DNA from: Brachycybe producta | Lineage: Eukaryota > Arthropoda > Diplopoda > Playtdesmida > Andrognathidae | Length of the DNA: 64,000 bases | Assembly: GCA_036925085.1 (NCBI GenBank) | Contig: JAUPFP010000154.1 | Coordinates: 1 to 64,000 of the forward strand | Direction of reading: 5' to 3' | In this document: piece by piece, positions 54,201 through 64,000 of the stretch | How the letters are laid out: each line of letters starts with the position of its first letter | Position numbering within the stretch: position 1 is the first letter of the stretch | Made by a program: the position numbers and the translations under genes | Notes under the pieces: generated by a model | The model's input: the letters and a program-made list of their open reading frames with translations, nothing else | Databases searched by the model: none | What the model was told of the DNA's origin: nothing

Positions 54201-57200
54201 TGATGTCCTGCTGTCGTCTACCGATCAGTCGAGTTGTACGATTCTTTAATAAGTTCCTCATTGCTAATTCGAGTTCGTTTATCTGTACAACCTGCGAATC
54301 AGGTAAAAGAACAGAAAAAGAAAACACGTTGAAGGAATCGAACAAGGATATGTTTCAAATACACAAAAGTGTTTTTGAAAACCTACGAACACATTTACTG
54401 TAATCTCGAGATTTCTAGGCTTCAAGAACTCCATTTATATTTACTTAAGATGTGTTGCTCGAATGAATGCACTTTTAAAAACAAAAACTCCCACCAAATA
54501 TCAATTTTCATGCTACCCCCCCCAATAAAAACAAGTTTTCCAGAGTAATTTTAGCTATTTTTTCCAGGATACAAATACAACGAAATGCAGTTAAAAACTG
54601 GACTGCGAAAGAGTGTAATTTCATGAGATGGATGGCGAGTGAAAAAAGCTAAATTTGACTAAACTGAGCAAAAAGTAGCATCAAAACACATCCGGACTTG
54701 GCCATCTCATCCATTCAACATTTTCTTCTAGGCGGAGTTATTCAGAGCAAAAATACACTGAAATTCGGTGCAATTGTTGAACGATGATTCAATTATACGA
54801 ACGTAACAAGAGAAAAATTTTCTTAAAAATTGCTTTTTCTTCTAAATTCTGGCGAGTGATCCATAAAAATTATCATTTTAAAAGATCTCTTTCAAATTCT
54901 CTGAGTTTCTTAAAAATTCCATAGGAGTATCCACGTTCGAAAGGAAACCATAAAACAACGACATTAATTTAAAAAGCTGACTGTTTCTCCTAAAAATGTT
55001 TATACGTTTTCGAAAACATGGCAAAATTAGCAAAAATAATAAACGACAGGCCAAATATGAACGACATTCAAACTGTGTATCCCCCAATAAACAAACAAAC
55101 AAACAAACCCCGAAACCCAACACCCTCCACCCGAAAGACAAACATATCGGAAACCAAAATTGACCAATATGAACCCACCTTCTGATCGAGACATTCAACC
55201 AAGTCTGTGACATACCCACGCGTCTCTTGGTAGAACGAGAAACTCCGAGATAACCTCGGAACTTCTTTCTCCAGGTGAATCACACGTTTCTCGCCGTCGT
55301 CGAGCAAGTCGGAAATCTTCTCCACTTCACGACAGTGAGCGCGATGGACGTCGTTTAACGATAAGAACCTAAAAACGGCGGCGGCCACCGATCAAAAACA
55401 AACTCGGTAGAATGAAACTCTCGCACGGTCATTGGGAGACGCGGCTAATAATTTTTTTTTACCTTTCCTGCAACCTTTGTCTCACCATTTCCAGCGTCGG
55501 TATGCTCTTATCGAGATTCGGTGGAGGCACAACGGGCGCAACACGATGCTTCGCCTCCAGTTCCATATTATCTGCAACGTTCCCAGTCGCAATCGAAGTC
55601 AACACCGTTCCCAACACTTGTTGTGGCGCAGTGTAATAACTCTGCGTGTAGTAATGATTCTCGTGTTGTTCCTGTTGCTGCTGCAACTGCGCCGCTGGTG
55701 GTAGTAGTGGCTGTGTCGTTATCTGAGGAATGCTAACACCCTTTCGGATTTGTTCCTGTTCCCAACGTTCCAATTCTTCGTCGACTTCTTCGTCTCCACT
55801 ATCGGTGGCACCTAAAGAAACGTGTTCATCAAAATGACAGCCGTCAGTTAAGAACTTAGGGTGTTGAACGACTATTAGTGATCGAGATTGACTATAAAGA
55901 GTAATCGACGCGCATTCGAAACCGACCACTCGAGTTGAATGCCAGTGGTTGGAAAGTGGTCTAAGTCTGGTTCAGTGAACTGCAAAAGTTATTGGAACGC
56001 CATTTAGACGAAATGAACTCTGACAAGTGGTTCCTGTAAAAACAAGAAACGCTGCTGTCGGTGGCAGAGATCGGGCCACCGCCGGGCAGCAACTGCAGTC
56101 CGTCAGTGGCCGATCCAGTCGCTCATCTAAAAAGATCAGAACAATTTCCGTTGCAGTACACTGTCTAACCACAGCACAGCCTGTTTTTGACTACTTCTTA
56201 AAGTCCCACTTGACCACTAAAAAGGCGCTCATCGGCTGTATCGGCCATCGAGAATGAAATCGTGCATAACGTACGAGGCTGATTGGCGTTCATGATGGCC
56301 TCTCTGACTTTCTCTCGATCTCTTGCCGCCGTGTTCACTACGAAACTCAAACGACCTCCTTCCTCTTCCTCCTCGTCGCTACGATCATTATCATCGTCTC
56401 TGCAAAAGAGAAAAATATCCCACTAAACGATCTAAAAACATAAAATCCTTTACTTCCAGATCACTCTTACCGAACGAGCCTCGATCCAGACTCTTCGGCA
56501 CGGTCTTCGATCGCGACGAAATCGCCCATCTCTCGTGCCATCTGACGTCGCTTACGAGCAGCATGTATCATCGCAGCATCGGGAATAGCGCCACCTGAGA
56601 AATTGGTTAAAAGAAACCCACAAATACGATCAGTTAAACGTTAGCAATCTTAAGAAAACGTACTCACTTTCGAACATCGTTCTGAACGGATCTTTTGCCG
56701 AGAGTTGATTTTCGTCGTCGTCTTCGTCCGAAAATCCTGGTATCACTTCGACGTATTCGTCACCTCCTCCGAACTTCGGATCCTACAAATATACAAAACA
56801 AAACATTAAGTTTAAACAATGAATAAAAACATGCTTACATTCGAGATTGTAAACTATTTTACGTCTTTCGGGTATTTATTTTGTTCTTCGGTCGAAGGTC
56901 CACTAGCTAACACAGTAGAAGGAGGAGCTCTGAAGGTCATCGTTTCAATTCCCTCTCGTGAACCTAATCCTTTGAATCTCGGCTGTTCTTCGTCTCCTTT
57001 CATCGGAGGACCTTTCTCGGTTCTCTGTTTATGTTTGCGTTCCTTTTCGAGCATTTTCGCCAACCTACGGCTTTGACTCGACTTCTTTACTTTGAAAACT
57101 TCTCCTTCGTCTAAAAAACAAACAAAATAAGTCAAGAGATTTAGTTTATTTTCTCCAAAGTCCTTTTCAAAGAACCTCGGCCGCACACCCTTACCACCTT

Positions 57201-57649
57201 TCGAGTGCAAAATGAAGTCGCAGGTAGTTGAAACACATCTTCTATGAACATACTCAAAAGTGGTCACTTTGGCGACAACCCAACTTCATTTTGCAGTCGA
57301 AAAGTGATTGGATTTAACCTAAGCTTATGTCTTTACCCTCGTCTTCTTCCTCAAAACTGAGAACGCTCGTCCTCGACGTTGGTTTCTCCTTCTTCTTTTG
57401 CTCTTCTTTAGACGGCGTTTTCTTCGTTCCATTTCGATCTTTGATCGTGAGGATCGACGGTGCCTTCGTTGGTTCGTTATTCGTTAACACCGTTGGTGTC
57501 GTCGGAATCGTTATTGTCGTTGTCGTTGTTACCGTCGACGTTTTCTCCGCCGTCGATTCGTTTGAAGCCGATTCCGCGTCTTCATCGTCTGATTCGAATT
57601 TCACTACACGTTGACGAAAATTACGTTTTGGTTTACGAAACAACGACAT
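51287..57649 (-). CDS. PAXBP1: PAXBP1 / GC-rich sequence DNA-binding factor homologue, complete 17-exon model
   Basis: GCFC-family nuclear protein; relatives act in pre-mRNA splicing complexes and, in vertebrates, as a PAX3/7 adaptor to histone methylation. Exons (descending): 57649-57337, 57110-56863, 56782-56668, 56594-56471, 56399-56275, 55811-55463, 55368-55179, 54291-54168, 54099-53997, 53789-53674, 53600-53401, 53319-53172, 52627-52509, 52428-52352, 52266-52200, 51796-51483, 51407-51287; phases agree, about 950 residues (human 917). Conserved blocks: [148 protein letters not shown] and [13 protein letters not shown]. The acidic N-terminus ([13 protein letters not shown]) and Gln-rich stretch are usual. 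No key block is missing. Family B MITEs lie in introns 12 and 15, a family F copy in intron 1. Confidence 0.95.
51916..52094. mobile_element. Family B MITE, internally shortened, in PAXBP1 intron 15
   Basis: Ends AAAGTGTTTTAGAAACTAGA and CCTTCTAGTTTTTAAAACAC; the centre is diverged. Confidence 0.75.
52755..53000. mobile_element. Family B pieces in PAXBP1 intron 12
   Basis: Arm ATTTAGATATCTTTCAAATT then the complement ending AGCTACTTTTCTAGTTTCTA (to about 52,885), followed by another left end AAAGTGTTTTAGAAACTAGA at about 52,940. Probably one copy plus a fragment. Confidence 0.65.
57176..57312. mobile_element. Family F foldback MITE in PAXBP1 intron 1
   Basis: GAGTGCAAAATGAAGTCGC and the complementary CAACTTCATTTTGCAGTCG are separated by AAAAGTGGTCACTTT. 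Outer ends diverged. Confidence 0.65.
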
Positions 57650-57772
57650 CCCAAAACACTCGTTTCTTCAATAATTTACTACAAAAATAAGAAAAAAGAT
57701 CGAAGAATACGTTGAATAAACGGCGATTTTTTTTTCTTCTTGTTTTTCGTAAATTATTAGTGATTAAAAATA

Positions 57773-57787
57773 CGCCGCCGACATTAA
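57773..57787. promoter_or_regulatory. GCC motif upstream of PAXBP1, shared with SENP
   Basis: CGCCGCCGACATTAA, identical to 27,377-27,391. Lies about 125 bp before the PAXBP1 start codon. Read with the gene, TTAATGTCGGCGGCG loosely resembles a YY1-type site (AANATGGCGGC). Function inferred. Confidence 0.5.
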
Positions 57788-57906
57788 ATTTTCTTTTAGT
57801 CGCTAACTATGCCGAGGTAAATCCAAAGCTATGCACTAGATGGCGTAATAGGCGTTAAAAGCTACCAAAGTTCCCTTTACGTTATTAATACTTATTATCA
57901 CTATTC

Positions 57907-58217
57907 ATGTCAAATTCGCGGGCCGCATGCGGCCCACAACGAATATGTTTGCGGCCCAGCCAATATAACGGCATGGAACAAAAGTTTTAATGAAATTTTC
58001 GTAGCTTAATTTTTAAACTACTTTTTCTCACCTTTGAAATATAATTTTCATTTTGTGCTGCCGTTATTACATTTCAAAATTAACAATCTATTGTATTTTT
58101 TCTTTTTTATACTGTATTTTTCGAAATAAACCTACGTTTCTATAAAATTTTTTTTTTGCGGCCCACATAAACTTAGACGTTGTTTATTTGGCCCGTGTTA
58201 GCCTTTGAGTTTGACAT
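57907..58217. mobile_element. DNA transposon remnant or MITE with ATGTCAAAYTC ends
   Basis: Left end ATGTCAAATTCGCGGGCCGC, right end GGCCCGTGTTAGCCTTTGAG then TTTGACAT. Inner repeats of GCGGCCCA appear on both sides. About 311 bp, non-coding; target duplication not clear. Confidence 0.65.
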
Positions 58218-58299
58218 GCTTCATTTACAGCTTGGTTTAAGAACAGCCGATTTTCGAACTCTTTAAATTAATTCTGTCTTTTCAGAAGAGCAAAATTAA

Positions 58300-58560
58300 G
58301 AGAAACTAGAAAGTGTTTTAGAAACTAGAAAGGTAGCTCAATCACTTAAGACGAGGTATTTATATGTCGATATCTTTCAAAATAAACTTTTTTTATATCG
58401 CCTACAAGGCGTCGTCTGCTTAAAATTTGGTTATTTTCAAACCGAATAGAAAAAGCTTATACAGTATTTTAAAATATATCAACATGAAAATACCACCCCC
58501 TTTGGTGATTGAGCTGCCCTTCTAGTTTCTAGAACACATTATTAGATTTCTCTTCATTTT
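58300..58560. mobile_element. Family B foldback MITE
   Basis: Long arms: AGAGAAACTAGAAAGTGTTT, TAGAAACTAGAAAGGTAGCT, CAATCACTTAAG, with the complementary GTGATTGAGCTGCCCTTCTA at the right. A half copy follows at about 58,610-58,695. Confidence 0.88.
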
Positions 58561-59159
58561 ACCTCCTGAAATTTTCAGAGTTTGACGAGCATTTAGATTT
58601 TAAGAAAAAACTAAAAAATGTTTTAAAAAGTGGAAAAATAAACTGAATGGTGTGAGGCTATTTTCTTGTTGATGTATTTCAAAATAAACTATTTTATAAA
58701 CGCCATTTTGTCAAATAACAAATGTGGCATTAAGTGTGACCATGCAGAACAGGGATTCCACCAAGGATAGTAAAGAGGGATTCTACTAGTAATTTACCTG
58801 TTTTTTTTTATCTGCCTGCCCCTCCCCCTCAATCCCTCCTTAGCCCTGAAATCAAAGGGATGCAAGTCCAAAAGAGAAACTTGAGAACTCAAAAAAGAGC
58901 CCATTTATTAGGATCAGCTTAAATATATTTCCAAAAGGTGTGACTTGAAATTGGAGTCGGAAACAACTTTCGCTAATTTGGTCCTAATAGGATTTGAAAT
59001 TGATCAGAAAAGAAGCTAACAAATAATTTAACTGAATTTCCTATTTTCTACACATGCAGGTATTCTATACGATTGTAGAAAATAAATGTGAAAAAATGGA
59101 TATTTAAATAAAAATTAAAACGATCACAATTTACATTTCAAATGTTTTATTAGCTGAAT

Positions 59160-59355
59160 GAATTCAGAGTATTTTAATCTTTCAAAATAAACTTTTTATC
59201 GAACTAATTTTTTTTAAAAAAAATATATCTGCTGCTTAAAGTTGGGCCATTTTTAAACTTACATAAAAAGTTTAAAATTTAAAAGATATCAATACGAAAA
59301 TACTATTAAATGATTGAGCTATATACCCTTCTAGTTTCTAAAACAAATTCAAGGT
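59160..59355. mobile_element. Family B MITE, left end lost
   Basis: CTTTCAAAATAAACTTTTTA ... AAAGATATCAATACGAAAAT, ATGATTGAGCTA, CCCTTCTAGTTTCTAAAACA. Confidence 0.75.
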
Positions 59356-60129
59356 TGAAAGACAAAAATAGTAAGTTTCAGAGTTGTTGGCATAATTGAT
59401 CCCATGTCATCGTTTTATGACGTCACGGGGCAACATTTCATGTCTGGATTTCTTTGAGATTTCTGGATTTTCCAGTGATCAGAAAAACTTTCGAAAAGAA
59501 AATTTTTCTTGGTTAGAAAGAGTTGTTCCATTGGTTTTTTTTATGACCTGATGGCTTTTCTCAGTCAAAGGCTAAACCAAGGAAGGGGGATCAAGATTGA
59601 ACAAAGGGCATCAAATCTATGGGAGTTCTTTTTTCTTATTGAGAAGGACTAATGCGGCAAGTTAATCCATATATGTTTAGGGTCTTCATCAGCTCTCCTT
59701 CTGCCATCATGTAGGGACATTCAAATAGGGTTCTATATAAGTATAGGACCCACAAAGGGAACCAAACCAACTCCTCCTCCCTCGCAATTGGACCCTCATC
59801 CTTAAGTCATACACACATCTTCATGCAACTTCTTCCCGAATTCAAATCATGGATGGATCTAAAACTCCATTGTACCATTTGAAAAAAAAAAGGCGGTTGA
59901 CCGACAAATAATAATAATAATGATAATAATAAAAATGTCCCTATTATAACTAATGAAGGAATGTCTTGGATATTCCACAGTTAACCTACCTACCTCTGCC
60001 TGAATTTTAAGATTTGAACAACAGCATGGGGTAAAGAGACGACTTAATCAATTGAACCCTTCTTTTTTTTCGGGGGGGGGGGGGGAGGGCAAAACCTGAT
60101 ATTCCCAACCTATTGTCCTATACGTGCCT

Positions 60130-60398
60130 GCTTGAAAGTGATTTTGAAACTAGAAGTGTAGTTCAATCACTTTATAGAATATTTTCATTTTGACATTCTT
60201 TCAAAATAAGCTTTTTACGTCGGTTTAAAATTTGACACAACTTTATGCCGAATATACTTTTTTTAAAAAATTTAGTGTGCATATTAAAAAAGTTAACTTT
60301 GAAAGATAATCAACGACAAGAAAAAGACTATTAAGTCAGTCAGGTATATATATATATCTGTTCTAGTTTCTAAGCTGACTTTCAATTTCTCCTAAGAT
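60130..60398. mobile_element. Family B foldback MITE
   Basis: CTTGAAAGTGATTTTGAAAC, TAGAAGTGTAGTTCAATCAC ... TGTTCTAGTTTCTAAGCTGA. Central arms diverged. Confidence 0.8.
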
Positions 60399-62027
60399 GT
60401 TGCTCTTCTGAAACTGCAGAAAAATAATCGAACAGTTCTATAAAATCACCTGTTCATCATCATAAAACAAATTTAGACGATTGTGAGGAATAACAGTACC
60501 GTGAATGACGGGGGTCACTTATACTGCCCACTGTGTGCCTCCCTCCCTCCCTTCCTCCTCCCCTCGATGATCCTTTTTTCCATTTTTCTTGCTCCCTTTT
60601 TTTAATACACATTGTGCGCACATATTATATTATAAAAGCTTATTTCTTTGAATTTGCAAGCAGAAAAAAGTAGCCAAGAACCTAAAAACTGTATGGGTTA
60701 AAAGCAAAAAAAAAAAATTCAATTGCCTTCCTGTAAATGATTGCAATATAGCTCATCATTTTTGGCGGCCATTTTGATCTGCTCACACAAAAATGCATCA
60801 ACTGTATCTATAGGGGGTCTCTCTCTCTATTTAAATATACTTGTAACCATACAATGTTAATAGACTAATCTACTGGCTGAAAACTTTTAAACCTAACTAT
60901 ACTTTAGCAATAATAAGTGTATAGGATGGAAGGCCCTTGAATAAGTGAAGGGAGGGTTGCCCATATATGCCCTTTGAGTGCCCTGTTTGTTAATAAATAG
61001 CTCTAATGTGCTTAATCTGTCCTAATACCGTCTTATTTTGTAAAAAGACGCCGGGGGAGAGAGAGAGAGAGAGCGAGAACAAGCCGACAGAATTTATATT
61101 CTTTGACACTTTACTTCTTATTACTCTTTTATATATTATAAGATATAGGCCTATGTCAGAGGTTAGAGTCACGGCAGCAAATCAAAAGATGTTCTTTCAA
61201 GTGTACATTTTTCGATTAACAATTCTTTTTCTGCCCAAATATTCAATGAAGAAGAAGAAAAAGAAGTTAGTCTTTATTTAACAAAATGAACACGAAATTT
61301 GCTGGTATTTTTAAAGATAAGAAAAGAACAGCTGTAGCAACTCACAACTGATTTCATTTTAGACAGAAAAAACTTTAATCTCTCTTCATAAATATAATAG
61401 AAAATGTCATATCTCAAATATGAATTAAAAATCATATCTCATTTTCAATCTCGAATTTTATTTTTTTTCCTTTTAAAAAAGGCTGTTTTACACTTTGTTC
61501 ATTTATTTCATTTATTGACTGCGCTAATCTAGCGCCAATTGGAATAAACGTCAAACCAAAAAGCGTGCAAATAAGACTAAAATTAAGGCTATATAACATA
61601 ATAAGGCTAAAATGAATGGAGATTCGTTTGTCAATCTAAAGAAAACTGAATATCAGCCACATTTTGGCGTTTGTTCAGTTTGGCGCTTATTCAGTTACTT
61701 CATCCTGCAGACTTTATTGCAGTTAACACCAGTTTATATAAATTGCATTCAGCCGAAATTCACTCAGAGGCGTAACTGAAGCTGATTTTGCGCACTGAGC
61801 AAGAATAAACCAGGTTCTTAGTCTTCTCATTCTATAGTTATTATGCTCCCAAACCTTAGCGCCCGAGGCAAGGTGCCTCACTCTCCTGTGCCCTAGTTAT
61901 TATATGGCTTCATTTGTCGAGAAACAACTTTAAGCAAAGTCTTTTTCCAATCCTATAATATCAAACAATAGATTTAATAAATTTAAATACGTTGATTGTT
62001 GTTTTTGGCCTGATCACATAGACCACA
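60399..62027. other. Intergenic, no gene seen
   Basis: AT-rich with a short GA run (about 61,058). At about 61,510-61,705 short pieces GCGCTAATCTAGCGCCAA and TTTGGCGTTTGTTCAGTTTG, then GCGCTTATTCAG, are a small relative of the 16-bp-unit element at 12,297-12,760. Confidence 0.55.
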
Positions 62028-62182
62028 TTCCTAAATTCTAATTGTTAGCTAACAGTCTTAAACGTTAGCAACACTCAGTTATTCCATTATTATATACCAA
62101 ACTATATAGGAGGACGAGGAATTCTGAGCGCTATACTCTGAACGGTTAACTAACAATTAGGAATTTAGGAAGGAATGTTGTA
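62028..62182. mobile_element. Foldback element with about 35-bp arms
   Basis: ACCACATTCCTAAATTCTAA, TTGTTAGCTAAC on the left; GGTTAACTAACAATTAGGAA, TTTAGGAAGGAATGTTG on the right. Centre about 85 bp. Confidence 0.72.
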
Positions 62183-63547
62183 TAGCCATGTATACTACAG
62201 TATGTACATTACCTCTGTGTATCACACGGATCGGCTTTTATGAAAAGATAAAAGAGAGCTGAAGGTCAACCGCAATATTCACATTCAGGTGCACGTGTGT
62301 GCTTTGAGGAGGGACTGGTGAGAACGGGGGGGGGGGGGGGGGTAGTAGATTGTGTATATACAAAGTGAGATGTCATCATCAGTAGGCATGACTGATTTTG
62401 ACCCTGCAGCCTCCTCAGATCAGGTTACCCCCCTCCATTCCCTGAGAGTATAAGTAACCTGTAAGGTACACCATGACTACCACCATGCATGCAGTATAAT
62501 TGACATTGGGAAAACACAGAAATTCAATATCTGTGCCTTTTATGCCAAAAAGAGAAAGAAGAAAAGGACTAGCTGCCTTTATCGCATGTCAACTGACATT
62601 AAAAAGGCAAAAGAAAAACATCATCAGAATGGCTTCAAATAACAAACAATTTAAAATTATTTCATTTTACGGTTGTAATAAAAAGGCAAATGTGTATCTT
62701 ATTCTCTCTCTCTCTCTATAGATCTATATAGACCCTCAGTTATTTCTTTAAATTTAAATTCTAGAATGCGATCCGCCATTAATAAGACCTGCGTTGTGAA
62801 GAACATGAGTTTTATACTTAAAGACTAGAAGGACTCTGAGATAGGGTATAATACTGTCTCGATTTTGAACCTTATGGATTCAATTAGAAACGGTGGCGGA
62901 AACACGATAAACAAGAGATAAGGAGCCTCGATGAACCCACTTTAATATTAAACATTAAGTGGAGAGAGGGGATTCCCATCTTCCCTATTATATATATAGG
63001 GAATTATAATATCGCCGATGCCGATGAAAAACCTTTTTTTTTTTTTCGTTCCAGAGAGATTAACCCTCCACACCCACACCTCCTCCTCCTCCTCCCTTTT
63101 CAATATAAGAGCTTATATATATATGGAGGTATACATAATAATATTGACAAGTTGAAAAGTGTTTTTCTCTCCCCCTCCTCCTTTCAGTCGATCATCATCA
63201 TCATCTGTGTACGACATGCCAATTTACAACACTCAACTCTCTTTATATATGTATAGATAGATATAAAAATGCAATCCAATCGATTGAACTCTATAATATC
63301 GTGATGTATAAACACACGATTGCATTGACCACCACGTCAATTACGAATAATAAAACTTCATCAGCTTAATTATATAGCTTATGAGAGAATGTGTACAAAC
63401 AACAACAACTTATTTGAAACCCAAATAAAAATCAAAAAAAAAAAGCGAGCATGTTGTTGTTTTTTCATTAACAAAAATATACAAATATTAATTTCTGAGT
63501 TGTGCACTTTTCAATTTTACTGTATATATTACAAGTCTATACTTATA
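62183..63547. other. Intergenic, no gene seen
   Basis: Includes a poly-G run (about 62,326-62,342), short AT and CTC repeats and an unremarkable 73-codon frame at 62,500. Nothing recognised. Confidence 0.5.
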
Positions 63548-63620
63548 GTAAAACATAAAAAGCTTATTTTGAAAGATATCAACATGAAAACGGCATTTTA
63601 GCTGCCCTTCTATAGTTTCG
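63548..63620. mobile_element. Half copy of family B
   Basis: Right arm only: AAAGCTTATTTTGAAAGATA, TCAACATGAAAACG, then AGCTGCCCTTCTATAGTTTC. Confidence 0.7.
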
Positions 63621-63679
63621 GAAAGACAGAATAAATAATCAGAGGCTGGGCTGGCATTTTATGTGAAAGGCCCATGGGC

Positions 63680-63766
63680 CTGGTGGGTTTTGTGGGCTTC
63701 GTGGGCTGGGCCTGGTATAATGTCTCATGGGCTGGGCCTGGTATAATGTCTCATGGGCTGGGCTGC
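63680..63766. repeat. GC-rich 26-bp tandem repeat
   Basis: The unit GGGCTGGGCCTGGTATAATG plus TCTCAT occurs about two full times, flanked by degenerate GGGCCTGG words. Stands out against the AT-rich background. Confidence 0.7.
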
Positions 63767-64000
63767 GCTTCAATTTTTTACACAATGTAGGCCTCTATTT
63801 GAGAGGAACGTAAATTTGCAAATTTTGTAAAGCAACTATAGAAAAGGGTGCTATTTCGATTAATATGCGATATAAATGCATTTTTTGGTCATTTTTCTGA
63901 TGTCTGATTTCATTTCATTATATAGTCTGTAATGTATGTTGAAAACCATATGGTTCTATGGGGAAATCTGGTCCACCTCCACCTAAATGCCCTTCATCTT

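Noticed and set aside
1-64000. CRISPR arrays, operons, ribosome binding sites, rRNA or complete tRNA genes
   Set aside because: The window is eukaryotic, and no such structures were seen; the tRNA-like heads in the array are degenerate and not functional tRNA genes.

Overview
The window looks like nuclear DNA of an invertebrate animal. It is AT-rich, crowded with microsatellites (GA/CT, AAT and long poly-G runs) and small inverted-repeat DNA elements, and holds four multi-exon housekeeping-type genes plus one two-exon gene, mostly with 60-120 bp GT-AG introns. A Tret1-like sugar transporter, TTAGG-like runs and scattered YAGATGGCGC motifs would fit an arthropod, but nothing here fixes the lineage.

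Layout. 1-22,000 is gene-poor. It has a candidate signal-peptide exon (minus strand, 760-832) whose gene runs off the left edge, several miniature inverted-repeat transposable element (MITE) families, an 8-bp-TSD hAT-type MITE, a CR1/Jockey-like LINE copy nested inside two DNA elements, and an element built of 16-bp units. 22,099-27,165 (minus) is a complete 19-exon SENP6/7-type SUMO protease. 28,493-29,981 (plus) is a Tret1-like sugar transporter, divergent from the protease and convergent with a complete 14-exon ILVBL/HACL2-type ThDP lyase (30,913-34,894, minus). 35,850-39,660 is a tandem array of about six 0.55-0.7 kb units, each carrying a tRNA-like (SINE-type) head, followed by a large inverted repeat (39,758-40,356). 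41,053-46,249 (minus) is a complete 14-exon CLCA-family gene that lacks both the metalloprotease HEXXH and the VWA metal-site motif. 51,287-57,649 (minus) is a complete 17-exon PAXBP1/GCFC gene. 57,650-64,000 is intergenic with more MITEs.

The genes do not form a pathway: SUMO deconjugation, sugar uptake, 2-hydroxyacyl-CoA cleavage, a CLCA membrane glycoprotein and a spliceosome-linked factor. What ties the window together is one very abundant foldback MITE (family B, about 20 copies), found between genes and in most introns longer than about 225 bp. SENP and PAXBP1 share a 15-bp upstream motif.

Exon models were made by hand from splice sites, reading-phase continuity and remembered family sequences. 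They need transcript support. Some coordinates may be off by one or two bases.
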